Assembly (NCBI GenBank): GCA_036924285.1
Contig: JAYKYS010000006.1
Coordinates: forward strand, 23,906,001 to 23,970,000
Reading direction: 5' to 3'
DNA from: Asterella californica
Lineage: Eukaryota; Streptophyta; Marchantiopsida; Marchantiales; Aytoniaceae
Length of the DNA stretch: 64,000 bases
The position numbers and the translations under genes were made by a program. The notes under the pieces were generated by a model. The model was given only the letters and a program-made list of their open reading frames with translations, ran no database searches and was not told where the DNA came from. Shown here piece after piece: positions 32,103 through 43,082 of the stretch; the first letter of the stretch is position 1; each line of letters opens with the position of its first letter.

Positions 32103-33224
32103 CACGACCCTCATTCTCATGATCGGGCGCAGACGCGGACAACAGAACCCTAGCGGACTTGCGCTAGGTTGTGAGCGCTGCGAGTAGGACTTAACGGCTT
32201 GGCCGAGAAGTCGGGATCAGATGAATCCTAAGTGGTTCTCTGAACCAAGGTTAGAACATTGGGCTAGGACCTAAGGGACTACCCCAAGACGACCCCAGAC
32301 GAACGCTGACCTAAGGGGGCAAGTCTGGAAACGGATCGAAATATGAGTCTGAGACATAGGTTTGAGACGTGGGACCGAGACGCAGACGGACCGTGGTTCG
32401 GACGTTGGTCTGACCACAGGGTTCGAGTCTGGGTCTGAACCACAGATTCTCAGAAAAATGGTTAAAGTGTTGGAGCTCCAGCGACGTTTTAGGTCGTGGA
32501 CAGAGCTCCACATAAGATCTCGAGGCGAGTGAGGTATCATTGGAAAGGTCTTGTCGAGAGCTTTCCAGTGATATATAACACTCCTCGAATTGACCTCCGA
32601 GCTGGAAGTTATGACCGAACCAGGATCAAGTTGTGGTATAATTTTTAGGGACCAAAGAGGAGGGCGTGGCCGCTGATCCCCAGAAGTATTTATGAGGGGG
32701 GCTCGATGCTTGGGTGGGTCAGGACGAGTCACCCGACCCCAGGGTTCGGCGGGCGGACTCTGGCGGCATGAGGTGATGGCTGGGCCGGTTCCAAGGCACG
32801 TTCTCGTCCAGACTTGGACGTCTAGACTTAAGAACGCTGTAAGGGCTGGGGCAAGACTAGGGAACGAGTCGGCGGGTTAGACCACTGTTCGGGAGCCTAG
32901 ACCCAGACGGACATCACGAGCGGTTGGACCGTTAGGTGTGATGGAGGCACCGTTTAGGACCCTGGACTTTATGAGAAGTCCGTCCCAAGTCTTATTGTGA
33001 CTTGCTCATGTTTGGGACCGACCTAGGCGGGTCTAGGTCGGGAACTTGGGATTGCTGAGCTTGATGATTAAGGAGACGGTCCGGCTCCGGTCCGGACCAA
33101 ACTGAGATAAGGTAAGTGGTGCATGGACGCTAACTTGTGATTGTGTTTGCAGGTTAGTGGTGTAAATTTTGTGACCTACTGAGCAAGAGCTTCCGCTGAC
33201 GCAACAAGGCAGTAGGTGCGTGAA
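32103..33224. mobile_element. 1.12-kb insertion in B2 integrase, target duplication ACAGTTGT
   Basis: The block interrupts the B2 integrase end. ACAGTTGT occurs at 32095-32102 and again at 33225-33232. The ends show a short imperfect inverted repeat (TCACGACCCT at left; TCACGCACCT on the other strand at right). An 8-bp duplication suits a non-autonomous hAT-type element. A solo LTR starting TGTCACGACCC at 32100 with a 5-bp duplication ACAGT is the other reading; it would end in GAA, not CA. The interior is GC-rich with runs such as GGGTCTGAACC; the frames inside are not convincing. Confidence 0.65.
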
Positions 33225-34204
33225 ACAGTTGTACTATCACCATCTTTGATGTCCACTTTACGAATCTTCTTATCATGTTTCTTTTTTCGCTTCATTTGAA
33301 TGACCTCCGTTAGTCGCTTGGACTCTTCATGGTCTTCCTCAAGTGTCATCAGACTCTTGAGTCGTAACAGTTGGCTCTCCTCCACTGACAATCTATCTTC
33401 AGATAAATTCTGTAAGTAGGTACATCAAATTCAACTCGCATGATCGATGTCATGTCGTAGGTTAAGAAAAAGGATGTCTAACAGATCGTTATCTTTTCTG
33501 CATTCCGAAACGCTCACAAGACAGCCGGTAATTTTGTACCTCAATCATACGCATGATTCACTGTCACCTTATTCAGAATCTTGCACAACACTCCATTAGA
33601 CTTCTCAGTTAATCCATTAGCTTTTGGATTGTACGGTGTTGTCTTCCGATGCTTTATACCAAAGTAGTCTATCAATTCCTCTATCATCTTGTTCAAGAAA
33701 TGAGTACCGCGGTCACTCACCAACTCCAATGGGCATCCATACCGAGTAATGATTTGTGTGTATAAAAACTCAGCCACAGTGTCTGCATCATCTTTCTTGG
33801 TAGCTACTGCTTCAACCATCTTCGTTGCATAATCAATAGCTATCAGAATGTACCTTCTTCGTATGGTCTCGCCTGATGTATGAAGACTGTTTGCTGTTCA
33901 ACATCCATTTCTTCTGGACACTGCAAAGTCTATAAATATCTGTACAGATCATAGTAGTTTGTAGCAGGTGCTACTGTCAGCTGAAACAATTCCTCATCTG
34001 GAAAATCATCTGCCACTATATCCACTCGTTCTCCCGTCCTCAGGGAGACAAGTAATCAACATTCTCATGATTGAATACCTTGTCTGGTCTGAACTGTGAA
34101 GGTAAACTCCTGAAATAACAACATCCATCTTGCTATCCGTCCTGACAAGTCTGACTTCTGTATCAGATGCTTCAACGCATAATGATCCACATGGAAAACA
34201 AACT
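33225..34204 (-). pseudogene. B2 integrase and connection, decayed
   Basis: The core is best kept at 33541-33860: ITRYGCPLELVSDRGTHF, YFGIKHRKTTPYNPKAN and LTEKSNG, nearly the same as B1. The linker at 33225-33480 (KKKHDKKIRKVDIKDGD; MTSIMRVEFDVPTY) and the RNase H end near 34100-34200 (VDHYALKHLIQKSDLSGRIA) are recognisable but shifted. The zinc region between about 33900 and 34000 is missing. Confidence 0.75.
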
Positions 34205-34648
34205 CTAGCCAAGGAAATAATGTCTAAACTTCTTTATTGAGTACACCATTCCTAACGCCTCACGTTCAGTAGTGGTGTAGTTCTTTTCTGCTGCTGAAAG
34301 TTGTCTACTCGCATAGTAGATTGGGTGGTCTCTCTTCTCATCATCTTTCTGACTGAGCACCACACCAATAGCAAACGCAGAAGTGTCTACATACACTTGA
34401 AAAGGTCTCTCCCAGTATGGTGGTGGCATGACAAGTGCTTCTGCCAGCTTCTTCTTCAGCGTTTCAAACACCTCATGCTGCTTCTCGTGCCAATGGTACT
34501 CTGTTGTCTTCTTCAGCAGTTCTGTCAGTGGCGCAACAAGTATGACGTAGTCTTTGATGAACCTTCTGTAATATCCAACATGTCCTAGGAAGGCTCTCAA
34601 CTCGCTGATATCAGTAGGGGGTTGCATGGAGAGTATCACTAGAAGAGT
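34205..34648 (-). pseudogene. B2 reverse transcriptase end and RNase H
   Basis: A frame of about 148 codons with LRAFLGHVGYYRRFI, VYVDTSAFAIGVVLSQKDD, YYASRQLSAAEKNYTTTERE and MVYSIKKFRHY. It corresponds to 17250-16780 of B1. The reverse transcriptase catalytic region is absent: homology stops at repeat R copy 2. Confidence 0.85.
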
Positions 34649-34763
34649 CTTCTTCACTAAACTTCTAATTAACACTACTCTACTTCTATCCTCTATCTTT
34701 TACTACCTATTCTTCTTATTTAGTCTACAACTGGTCAATTAATTAACAAAAACGAAAATCAAG
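34649..34763. repeat. AT-rich direct repeat R, copy 2
   Basis: Second copy of 31762-31884, joined directly to the truncated 5' side of the B2 pol. Right of it begins hAT sequence. Confidence 0.75.
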
Positions 34764-34889
34764 CTTCTCAAGTCTGACGTATACGTACGATATCAGTTTG
34801 TCACAAAGTACAGCTGAAACAGAGTACTCACTTAGTACAACGATTCGCACCGAGTAAAAGACTTTGAAGCTATCACTTTTGCTATAATG

Positions 34890-36300
34890 CATCTTATTTC
34901 TGACTGTAACTTGTAGTCTAACCGTTTTATGGGATTTGGTCTGATAGTACGAACACCATGCTCGGTGTTGAAAATGACGTCACAACGCATTTAAAAAGAA
35001 CACTTAACGCTCACCTACATTACCGCTTTCCGTACATTGTATCGCACATCGGACTAACTTGGCAAGTCTAGCCGTAGCTAAAACTCCTAGCTGCAAAGAG
35101 ATTAGTGAAGATGTGGATAATATCCTTAATACGCTTGCATCCTACTTCTAGAGCAGTTTCAAGCATAAGGTAAGTATGTTATCGTTGCAAGAAGCTTTAA
35201 ATGATGCATGAAAGTACATGAAGCGATACAAAGATCCGATGGCTAAGCCGTTGGTATGCTATTATCAGTGTTTGTGATAGTTACGAGTCGGTCTTAGTTT
35301 ACTTTTGTATATGTTGCAAAATCTGACGATTGTGTGGTCAAATCTGTGTTCCAGAAGCTTTGGTCTTTCAAAATGTTGCACATTTTGTATTATTTGACTA
35401 ATATTCTAATTGTTTCATAGTCTCTCCATTGATTGTTCTAATCTAGGTCCTCTAGTGAGGACTACAGTAACTGAGATTGGTGTTAACTTTTTAGTGGAGA
35501 TAATAGATCTCAACGCTTGTCTTTTGAACGAGGACACATGATACCATATTCTACTAGAATATGATCCTCCAGGTGGTTATCTGAAGCACCTTCAGTCTGA
35601 AGTTAGAGGTAAAATTTTTCACTCTGTGGCTTTGGAGAGAGATTGCATTGGGAGAGATTTGGAAAGATTTTTCTCAAAACGGTGTGCTCTGCTTTGGAGG
35701 AGAGGATCAAAGCTAGTGCTTTCATTAGCTGTTTCAAGGTTTTGAACCATCTTTTTTGATGCTTTCAATAGCCTTAGCGGTAAGAGAATGAGGTGCGAGA
35801 GATAGATTCGCTTTGTGATTTTCTTTTGGACAGGATCTATCATTTGGTTCGGGTTGTACTCAAAAAGCTCTAATTTCTTCGTCTGCTATTCGAGGTGAAT
35901 TTTGATCTTTTAAGATTCAATGCAGATCAAAATGGACAAGCAGTTTAACGACTTGTGGTTTATGTTTTTTGGTGATAAAGTGCACGAAGATCAGTACTAA
36001 GTTTATTTACGTTGACTAATACTACACGCATTCAGTGCGTGTTTCCACAGCCATATGTGAACGAGCTTTTTCTATCCGGAACTTTATCAAGACCAAGTTC
36101 AAAAATAAACTACAAACTGAACATCTTGAAGCCACAATGCGAGTGAGTTTAGAAGGTACAGGATGAGACGAGGAACTTATTTCTGAAGCTGTTTCTCTGT
36201 GGAGAAACAACGTGGAGTATAGGCACATGTACGCACATCTTGTTGTGCATTTGAGTTCGGCTTCTTCGGATCGAGGTTCATGCAATGTTACTGCTCCAAT
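34890..36300 (+). pseudogene. hAT transposase, C-terminal half, decayed (hAT-2 right part)
   Basis: In order: GFGSDSTNTMLGVENDVTTH (34930), AHRTNLASLAVAKTPSCKEI with ILNTLASYF (35050-35150), YMKRYKD followed by a decayed RWLSRW-type region (35210-35260), then a GGYLKHLQSEVRG string (35570-35610) and ERDCIGRDLE, and the hAT dimerisation motif ICERAFSIRNFIKTKFKNKL (36055-36110). Frames shift repeatedly. It begins almost where 27940-28740 ends, so these are the two sides of one transposase. Sequence 34764-34890 is unassigned. Confidence 0.7.
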
Positions 36301-36537
36301 GTCTGAAAGTTAGTTGTTTAACAAGAGTTGAGTCAAGTCAGAATATATGCAAAAATCAAAATTTTACGAAGGGTAAGTGCAGATAAAAAGTTCAAAAAAT
36401 AAAAGGAGAGGAGTTTCAAAACTTAAAAGACATAAAAACTTAAAGATAAAAAGATACACTAAAAACTTACTTGACCCGAAGTGATTCTTACTAAGAGATA
36501 TCTTTTATTCTCCATTGATTGAAGAATGACATTACAG
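36301..36537. other. No gene; AT-rich
   Basis: Short AT-rich stretch with A runs after the hAT remnant; nothing recognised. Confidence 0.4.
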
Positions 36538-37000
36538 TTACTCAGTGTTCAGGATGTCCATATCCAAACTTGAAAGTCTTGACAATAGTCTATGAACTCC
36601 CTCTCCTTTTTGCACAACGTAACATAGATCTTTTCGATATGTTTCAATCTGATAACCTCTCTCTTTAGCTCCTTGGAGCTCCAACTCACTGCGATCCACT
36701 TTTATCAACATCCCATTCAGATCCAAAATGAGTGTTTTCCTCCTCACCAGAGTTGGATCCAATAATATGAGGTAAAAAAGCTTCGAAGAACAAAGACGGG
36801 TAACCCCAACATCTAGACCTTGCAACTCTTCTGAAGTTCGAGCCATGTACTTTCAAGTGTCTGTACACGCTCGTTCACTTCTTCTTTTGTCTGTTTAGCT
36901 TTTGCTATTTTCAAGTTCAAAGTCTCATCCTCTTTTCTTTTGCTCGCGAGCTGTGCATCAATTTCATCTTCTTCTCTTCTCTTGTTCGTAGATAATGTCA
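36538..37000 (-). pseudogene. Fragment of an FCP1/NIF-like phosphatase gene with coiled-coil lead
   Basis: The minus-strand frame 36846-36538 contains KTLILDLNGMLIKVDRSE, the start of an FCP1-homology (NLI-interacting factor) domain, and GVHRLLSRLSSLDMDIL, which fits the later GxxxFLxxLSxxFDIxIWT region. The first catalytic box DxDxT appears as DLNGM, a form seen in plant relatives thought not to be catalytic. The domain stops short, without the second half. Just upstream, in another frame (36990-36850), is a charged coiled-coil stretch (REDEIDAQLASKRKEDETLN). It is a piece of a host gene, either captured by an element or left by decay. Confidence 0.45.
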
Positions 37001-37489
37001 GATGATCTTAAATCATTTGAACAAAAAAAGGGTTTAACACACCCATGCTATGAGTGTGCTCAGTCTTGACCGCACTAAGTGTCATTGTCAATGCGATCGA
37101 GGCATGCATTGACACGAAGTGCACTCAGTCCGACTAAGGCATGCTATTCGCACTAAGAAGTGCTTAAACAAGGAATAAAGTTCTTAAATCTCATAACACA
37201 AACGAACAAAAGAACTATATACTAAAACTAACAACCAAGAAACATTGACAACAATCTCTTGATAGTTTTGAACTAGTTTCGGAAGACATACAAGAATGAA
37301 AAGAGAACAAAATGCTTACTTGCATCATTATGGCTCACTCCTTGCTGATCTTCGTGGATGTATTCACGTGCGACATCTGAGACGGAAAAGTTGATGGTCT
37401 CTTTTCTCAAGATCTCCAAATGTATCATAGGATAGGTCAGGACCATTCCTAAGAAAGTTTCTATAGTTCCCACCTTCTTTTGTTCTCGG
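37001..37489. other. Unassigned; GCACTNAGTGC-type motifs
   Basis: 37020-37165 repeats short strings such as GCACTAAG, GTGCACTCAG and TCGCACTAAG. The same strings recur at 40240-40560 and 40805-40860, on the other side of the solo LTR. A 66-codon minus frame (37473-37273) has no recognised domain. Confidence 0.4.
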
Positions 37490-37493
37490 ACGT

Positions 37494-39002
37494 TGTCGAG
37501 GTGAGAGTTTGCTTGAGAAGGGCAGAACCTTCTGGCTGTGGTATGACCGTGAAGACTGTATATGTCTACTTAAGGAAGCGTTGGGCTTCTAGCTGTGGTT
37601 GCTAACTCAAAAGGTAGACTTCAGGTTACAAGGTGGCATTGTAAAACACTCATACATGTCTCTTGGCTCCTCTGATATGTTTCAGGAAACGAAAAATCAG
37701 GATGAATTAGTAATGATAAGATCAGACGGTGAACTTTGACACTCATGAATGAGAATTATGTGAAGGTTTGGACTTTTAAACTGTAAAAGAGGCCCTACTG
37801 GAGACACACACGAAGTTTCAGCCTTAGATCAAATTCAAGCACCGAGATGTGGACAGAAAAGTTCTGAATAAGAAAATTACGGCAATTTCTAGTACCCAGA
37901 TAGCTATTTCGACCTAGAACAGAGAATTGGCTCGATCAATTTCGATGATTCTTACAGGATTCGGAGTTTACATGATGCTTAACGTCTCTGTGAAATTTGA
38001 CCTCCTGATTGTACACAAATCTCCAGATCTCGTTCTCTGAAGTTGCTACTCTAGATTGAGAGCTTTCCAGACCCCCTCTGCTTCAGCGGTCACCCTGAAT
38101 TACTCACTCACTCAAATGACTTGAAATTTTTTGGACAGGCGTAGCCCTGCTGACATTGAATGCAACCAAGAAGGTTTGAAGCGATTTCCTCAATTCTGCT
38201 GCAACTGACACTGAAAACCCCAAAATCAACAAAAGTGATACAATTCTGACATAATCTGAACTTCAATTTGGCATAACTCCTTCTTTATTGCTCCAAATTG
38301 ATCAAGAATTTCACTGATAGTGAGTGGCACGACGAGCTCTATCCTCTTGTCCTCTTAGATTTTGCAGTGTCCTCACCAAATGCTCGAACTCCTCTTTAGA
38401 CCCCTGGTTCTAAGTTTAGAGTTCTACAAAAGAAAAAAATGGACCAATGGGAGTTCATAGCTCCACTTGGCTGTCCTTTAGTGCCCTAATCCACGTAGTA
38501 ACTTAAATTCACTTATAGGCTACCACGTCAGCCTTCTAAAGTACCAACGTAAATCTTAAACTACCTAAAATGACACGCAACCATGAAAGATAACTTAAAC
38601 CAGCTTGAAAGCGTGCATGGGCGATAAGTAAATACAACCCATGAGCTTAAACTCTATCAACATGGTAAAACTAAGTTATGTACTTTGAACGTCAAAGATA
38701 AGTATGAATTCACTTCCACAAGCGTACGAATGCTTGAACAAGATAAATAGCATACTATCAACCTACTAGGACTCAAAACATATAACTTAACGATGTTAAC
38801 ATAGGCATAAAAGACTAGAAGTCATATTAAGCTAACTTCTACGACTACTAACTCTCAAGTGTCGAAGTAGAAGCGTAACACATAGCCGTCAATTCTCACA
38901 ACCTCCTGAATCGACTTCTCTGACGTCTTAACTTCACTCAGAGAGACTAACTCCTGACATAGATGTGAATTATTCACTATGTGAAATGATTCACATCACA
39001 AC
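37494..39002 (-). repeat. Solo LTR (long-head type) with 4-bp duplication ACGT
   Basis: On the minus strand it begins TGTTGTGATGTG (39002) and ends CACCTCGACA (37494), 1509 bp. ACGT lies outside both ends (37490-37493 and 39003-39006). It matches 21395-22893 throughout. An interrupted palindrome lies at 38961-38996. Confidence 0.85.
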
Positions 39003-39050
39003 AACGTGCTTCTGTAAATGTAGAACTTCTCCTTCTAGTTATCTAACTTA

Positions 39051-39215
39051 AGTTAAGTCCAATCATAGTCTAAGTCTAATCCCTCCACTTTGGACTTCAC
39101 ATACAGTGTGAGTTGATCAGTAACAGCCTCAGATCTTCTTCTCGCCAAGAGAATCGCATTCAAACATCAAACATAAGCTAAGTCCAATCATAGTCTAAGT
39201 CTAATTCCTCCACTC
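39051..39215. repeat. Imperfect tandem/direct repeat, spacing 125 bp
   Basis: A 40-bp string with AAGTCCAATCATAGTCTAAG and CTCCACT occurs at 39054 and again at 39179, with two or three changes. Confidence 0.6.
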
Positions 39216-41464
39216 AGGACGAGCACATTCTCGTGCGAAATATCTCTTCCCAACCTTGTCATAGTTAAAAAAACCAATCCGCTATTCTTACATGTCCCAC
39301 GAATAGGAATAATTGCACAGACCGTGAGGGATTATAAAAGCTTCTTGAAGCAAGTCGAGACTAAAGGTGATTTCTTGCTCGTCAATTTTTGCCATCCTTG
39401 ATTCATCATTGTAAGATTGAATGAAGACGGAACAGAGTCCTATATGATAAACACAATTCTAACCTCATCATAACGCAAGAGGATGCAACAAGTACAAATA
39501 AACATTAAACTCATTCTAACCTCATCATAAAGAGAGAAGATGCAGCAAGTAGAAGTAAACATAAACATTCAAAAGATAGAACAACACACATAATCATAAT
39601 GACAGAACTCACTAAACATACACTATAGAAATATACACTAGTGAATAACGTTGACGCATTGAACTTACTAACTAAACATGAAACATACAAAGACACTAAA
39701 TATATCCTCGGATAACAAACCCTTCAATCACATCCTTTAACTCGTTGAGTAACGAGATTCTCTTTCATGAAAAATATCTCTATACTTATGATTAAAAATG
39801 ACACGCCTCCAACTGAATATACCTCAGAGAGGCGGTTTTTAGTAGGGCGAGTGAATTTGAACGAAAGAGCTATCAATAATCTCAGCTTGTCTAACTCCCC
39901 CATGTCTATTTCTCTCACGACTCTTCTCACTCTTCTTTATCCATCCATCTCCATTTGATCCGCAAATGCAAATCATCTTGTGTTGTGAATGTGATAAGAA
40001 ATGGTCCTTCCTCTTGTGGTGCTCGAGTCTTACCTTCTTCTTGAGATCTTTTTTTTTTCAAAGCCATGCATGCACCTCCTTCACTGCACGGTCTGAGAAA
40101 GTGCAATACGTTGATTCAGACGCATTACATTTCAAACAAAGCTCCACAATTCTCACAATCTCACAAAATTTCCAACTCTAGCTGTGAATTTCATAATTGT
40201 GCGACCTAAACCTAAACCGCAATATGTGATCTGAATGAAACGCACTCAGCGTGACGTAAGACTTTCGCACTAAGTGCGACCACGAGCAAATCGCATTGAG
40301 CGCATATGTTACATTCAACATGAACTAAGATTTTCAAACTCAATGTGACCACGAGCAAATGCACTTAGCACGACACGGAGCAAATCGCACCATATGCACA
40401 AAAACTCTGATCGCATGCCGACTGAATGTGAATGTTATCACGATCGCACTATCAAATAATGCGACAATTTATTTCATTGTCCTAATCGTATTATACTCAG
40501 AGTAACTCTAATCTCGATCGCACTATACACTATGCGATTGATTGTGACCACATCCTACAAATCAAATCAAAACTCGCCCCTAAATCCTCACACACTTCAC
40601 TACTAGATTTACTCACACACTTCACTGCGAGAAGAACTGAGAAGAGAACCGAGAGGAGATAAACTCTTACATGCTAAAAGTTGAAGAATCAATTGCCTCC
40701 CAAATCAAATCGTTGACTAACTTGCTCAAAAGAGTTCGATCTTCCTCTCTGCTTGTACTCTTGACTTTCTTCTTTTCTCGTGCACTTCTGCTCTTGTTCT
40801 CTCTATTCGCACTGAGCTCAATGCGAATCCAGTTCGAACCGCACTGCACTAAGCATGATCTATCATACCATTCAACGCCCACTCTCAAGTCTGCGCGAAA
40901 TCATGATCAACACTGGTCACTCACATCCAAGAGGGATAACAAGAAGGTGCTTCCATGCACTTGTGTTGTCAACTCAAGTCTCATCGTCTTGACCCCAAAC
41001 AGGTCGATGCTCTATGAGTTACACAATTTAATGAACCCTATGAAGGTACTCTTTAAACTCTCAGTCATTCAATCTCTAGCTCGCAGTTGGAGAAATCTCA
41101 AATCCTATCTAAACCCTAGACTAAATCCACATCTCCTCTAGGAAACTTCTTTCGCTTTAACCTCGCCTAAATCCTATCATTCCAAGGAACATCTTCTGTG
41201 ACGCATAATGTGACTCACTCGTATGTACTCACGGATTCCAAACTAAATCAAGAAAATCTTCAGAGGTGTGCAATAGAGAAACCTTTCTCTCATAAGAAAA
41301 ACTCGATTACATGTTATTGAGTTTCTCGATAATTTCTTTTATTTCCTCAAACGACTTGCCTACTTTATTTAATTCAACAAATAAAGTATGTCTCTTTCTA
41401 CTCTTTTCTTCTCCTAACTCTCTCTAGCTCCTGTCATATGATACTCCACGTAAATTCTTCTATA
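39216..41464. other. No recognised gene; motif-rich and AT-rich
   Basis: 40200-40560 carries many CGCACT, TGCGAC and GAGCAAATCGCA strings, including two loose copies of a unit of about 67 bp (GACCACGAGCAAAT at 40289 and 40347). A plus frame at 40671-41141 has a hydrophobic run (LLVLLTFFFSRALLLLF) but no other coding sign. I call no gene. Confidence 0.4.
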
Positions 41465-42440
41465 CTATACTTTCTCTTTGATGTTCTTTTTGTATAGATT
41501 CAACACACCCATTTTCATGTTTCGGCTGTTTGTTGATCGCTGATTCCTAGATGTGTCATGCACTGACTGAGGTATATCATGGACAATAGATGTTCCTCGG
41601 CTCGTCTCTCTTTGTCCTCTTTCGTCCTCTTCATTTATTGTTCTAATTTTAACAATATGACTCATCTCTTCCTTGTAACCTTGATATCCGCATTGAGAAA
41701 TATCCATATTCTTATCACTTTTCTTAAAATCGAGTGTTCTCAAGATCATAGTGAGGAAGAGTACTCTCAACTTGACACGGAGACTCATAACCTAGGAACT
41801 CCTCTTCTGACGATATTCTCTAAGAATACAAAGCAAGAGTTCAATGTTTGCTCGACTCTCAAAACTAGCATTCATCCGAAAGAAGTGAGGACATTTTCTA
41901 TTCAGTTTTTCTTCCAACGTCAATCATGTCAACATCTCATCCTCAATAAGCCCTCTTCTTGTGTTGTCTTGGATTTCTTTCGCTTTCTTGTACATATCCT
42001 CGTATCGTTCAAAAGTTTTTTCAGTTCAACATCAATCACTACTGAAAATCAGTTCTTTCATGAAAGTTGAGCAGTAATAATCCCAAAAGCAATGGCTTTG
42101 CTGAGATACTTTCTCGCACCAACTTTTAGCTTCCGTCCTGCACTTGTAATGCGGCAAATTTCTCTTCATCCTCGATGTATGTCATAATTTTCTCATAGTC
42201 ATCTGAATTCAAACAAATTTGAGCTTTTTTGCCTCTTCTTGATTTTTGGTAGTCATAGCTGAAAGAACTCTATCGGTATTGACTATATCATCCTCAATTT
42301 CTTCCAAACTGCCACCATCTGACTTAATCTCGTCACATACTTCAAAACTGTCTACGTCCGGTTTAATCTCTTCACATACAGAGCTCATTTTTTCACACTC
42401 TCGTTTTTAAGTTTTTTTGCCAGTCCTCCACTACTTCACA
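41465..42440 (-). pseudogene. Possible decayed gene for a charged protein
   Basis: Coding-like minus-strand strings: MSSVCEEIKPDVDSFEVCDE from 42388, VNTDRVLSAMTTKNQEEAKK, then after a shift CLNSDDYEKIMTYIEDEEKF (about 42200-42140), and a later frame (41788-41465) with MSHIVKIRTINEEDERGQRE. Stops separate them. The family is unknown. It could belong with the charged fragment at 36850-36990, but nothing proves it. Confidence 0.3.
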
Positions 42441-43082
42441 CAAATTGAATGTTACTTCTCAAGAAGTTAATGATTTTTCGGTACTCGCATGCCCACCATC
42501 CTACCAAGTTACATGTTATTGAAGTAATCAATACTAAATAACATAGCAATACTAATTTAGGCCATGTTTGAGACCCCCTATTAGGACAAACATGGATCAT
42601 ATCCATGCACCGTGCAGTGATCTGAATTGCACAATCCGGCACAATCCGAGGCATAATCCGAGTCCTACTATTACTCATCTTTGTTCAGCGAGCCTTATTC
42701 CGAGTTCAAGTTCACACTGAGGAGCAAAAGTCTCACGGAAAAGATTCTCCATAAACTGGAACTTCATCATTGTGATGAAGTGACTTCGCCACCCCGCAAT
42801 TACTGCATATCTCTGACATCAAGTAGTGGTCACAACTAGTTATGATTCAAGAGACACTTCTACACTTTGCGAGTCGTAAGGTTCCAAATTCAACTTATGA
42901 ATCAGAATGTAAAGACTGTATACACATTGTGTTGAGACCATACCTCCAATTTAAATGGCGAGTGAACTTCCTTTCGGGTGTCTCCTTTTGCTCGTTCCAG
43001 AGCCTGACGTTCAAGATCGCAAGTACTGCAGCTGCGGCCCAACGCGATCGGAAGCCTCAGGACTGCTCACTCTTGGAGTGCG
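42441..43082. other. Upstream region of the BTB gene
   Basis: No other gene is recognised. There is a short palindrome at 42763-42781 (CTTCATCA TTG TGATGAAG). A frame at 42842-43144 overlaps the BTB start in another phase and is likely leader sequence. No clear TATA box was found at a fitting distance. Confidence 0.35.

Larger units (their letters stand above)
28741..34763 (-). mobile_element. Decayed Ty3/gypsy element B2, inserted in a hAT element
   Basis: The block holds minus-strand pol pieces (34648-33225 and 32094-31927), accessory coding remains (31480-29563) and flanking non-coding sequence. On both sides are parts of one hAT transposase in the same orientation. pol starts only at the RT end, so the 5' part of the element is gone. 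A 1.12-kb insertion sits in the integrase end and a 115-bp direct repeat flanks pol. No LTRs were recognised, so the ends are approximate. Confidence 0.55.

Noticed and set aside
40671..41141. 156-codon plus frame with a hydrophobic run
   Set aside because: Low-complexity CT-rich DNA gives the Leu/Phe run; no other coding sign.
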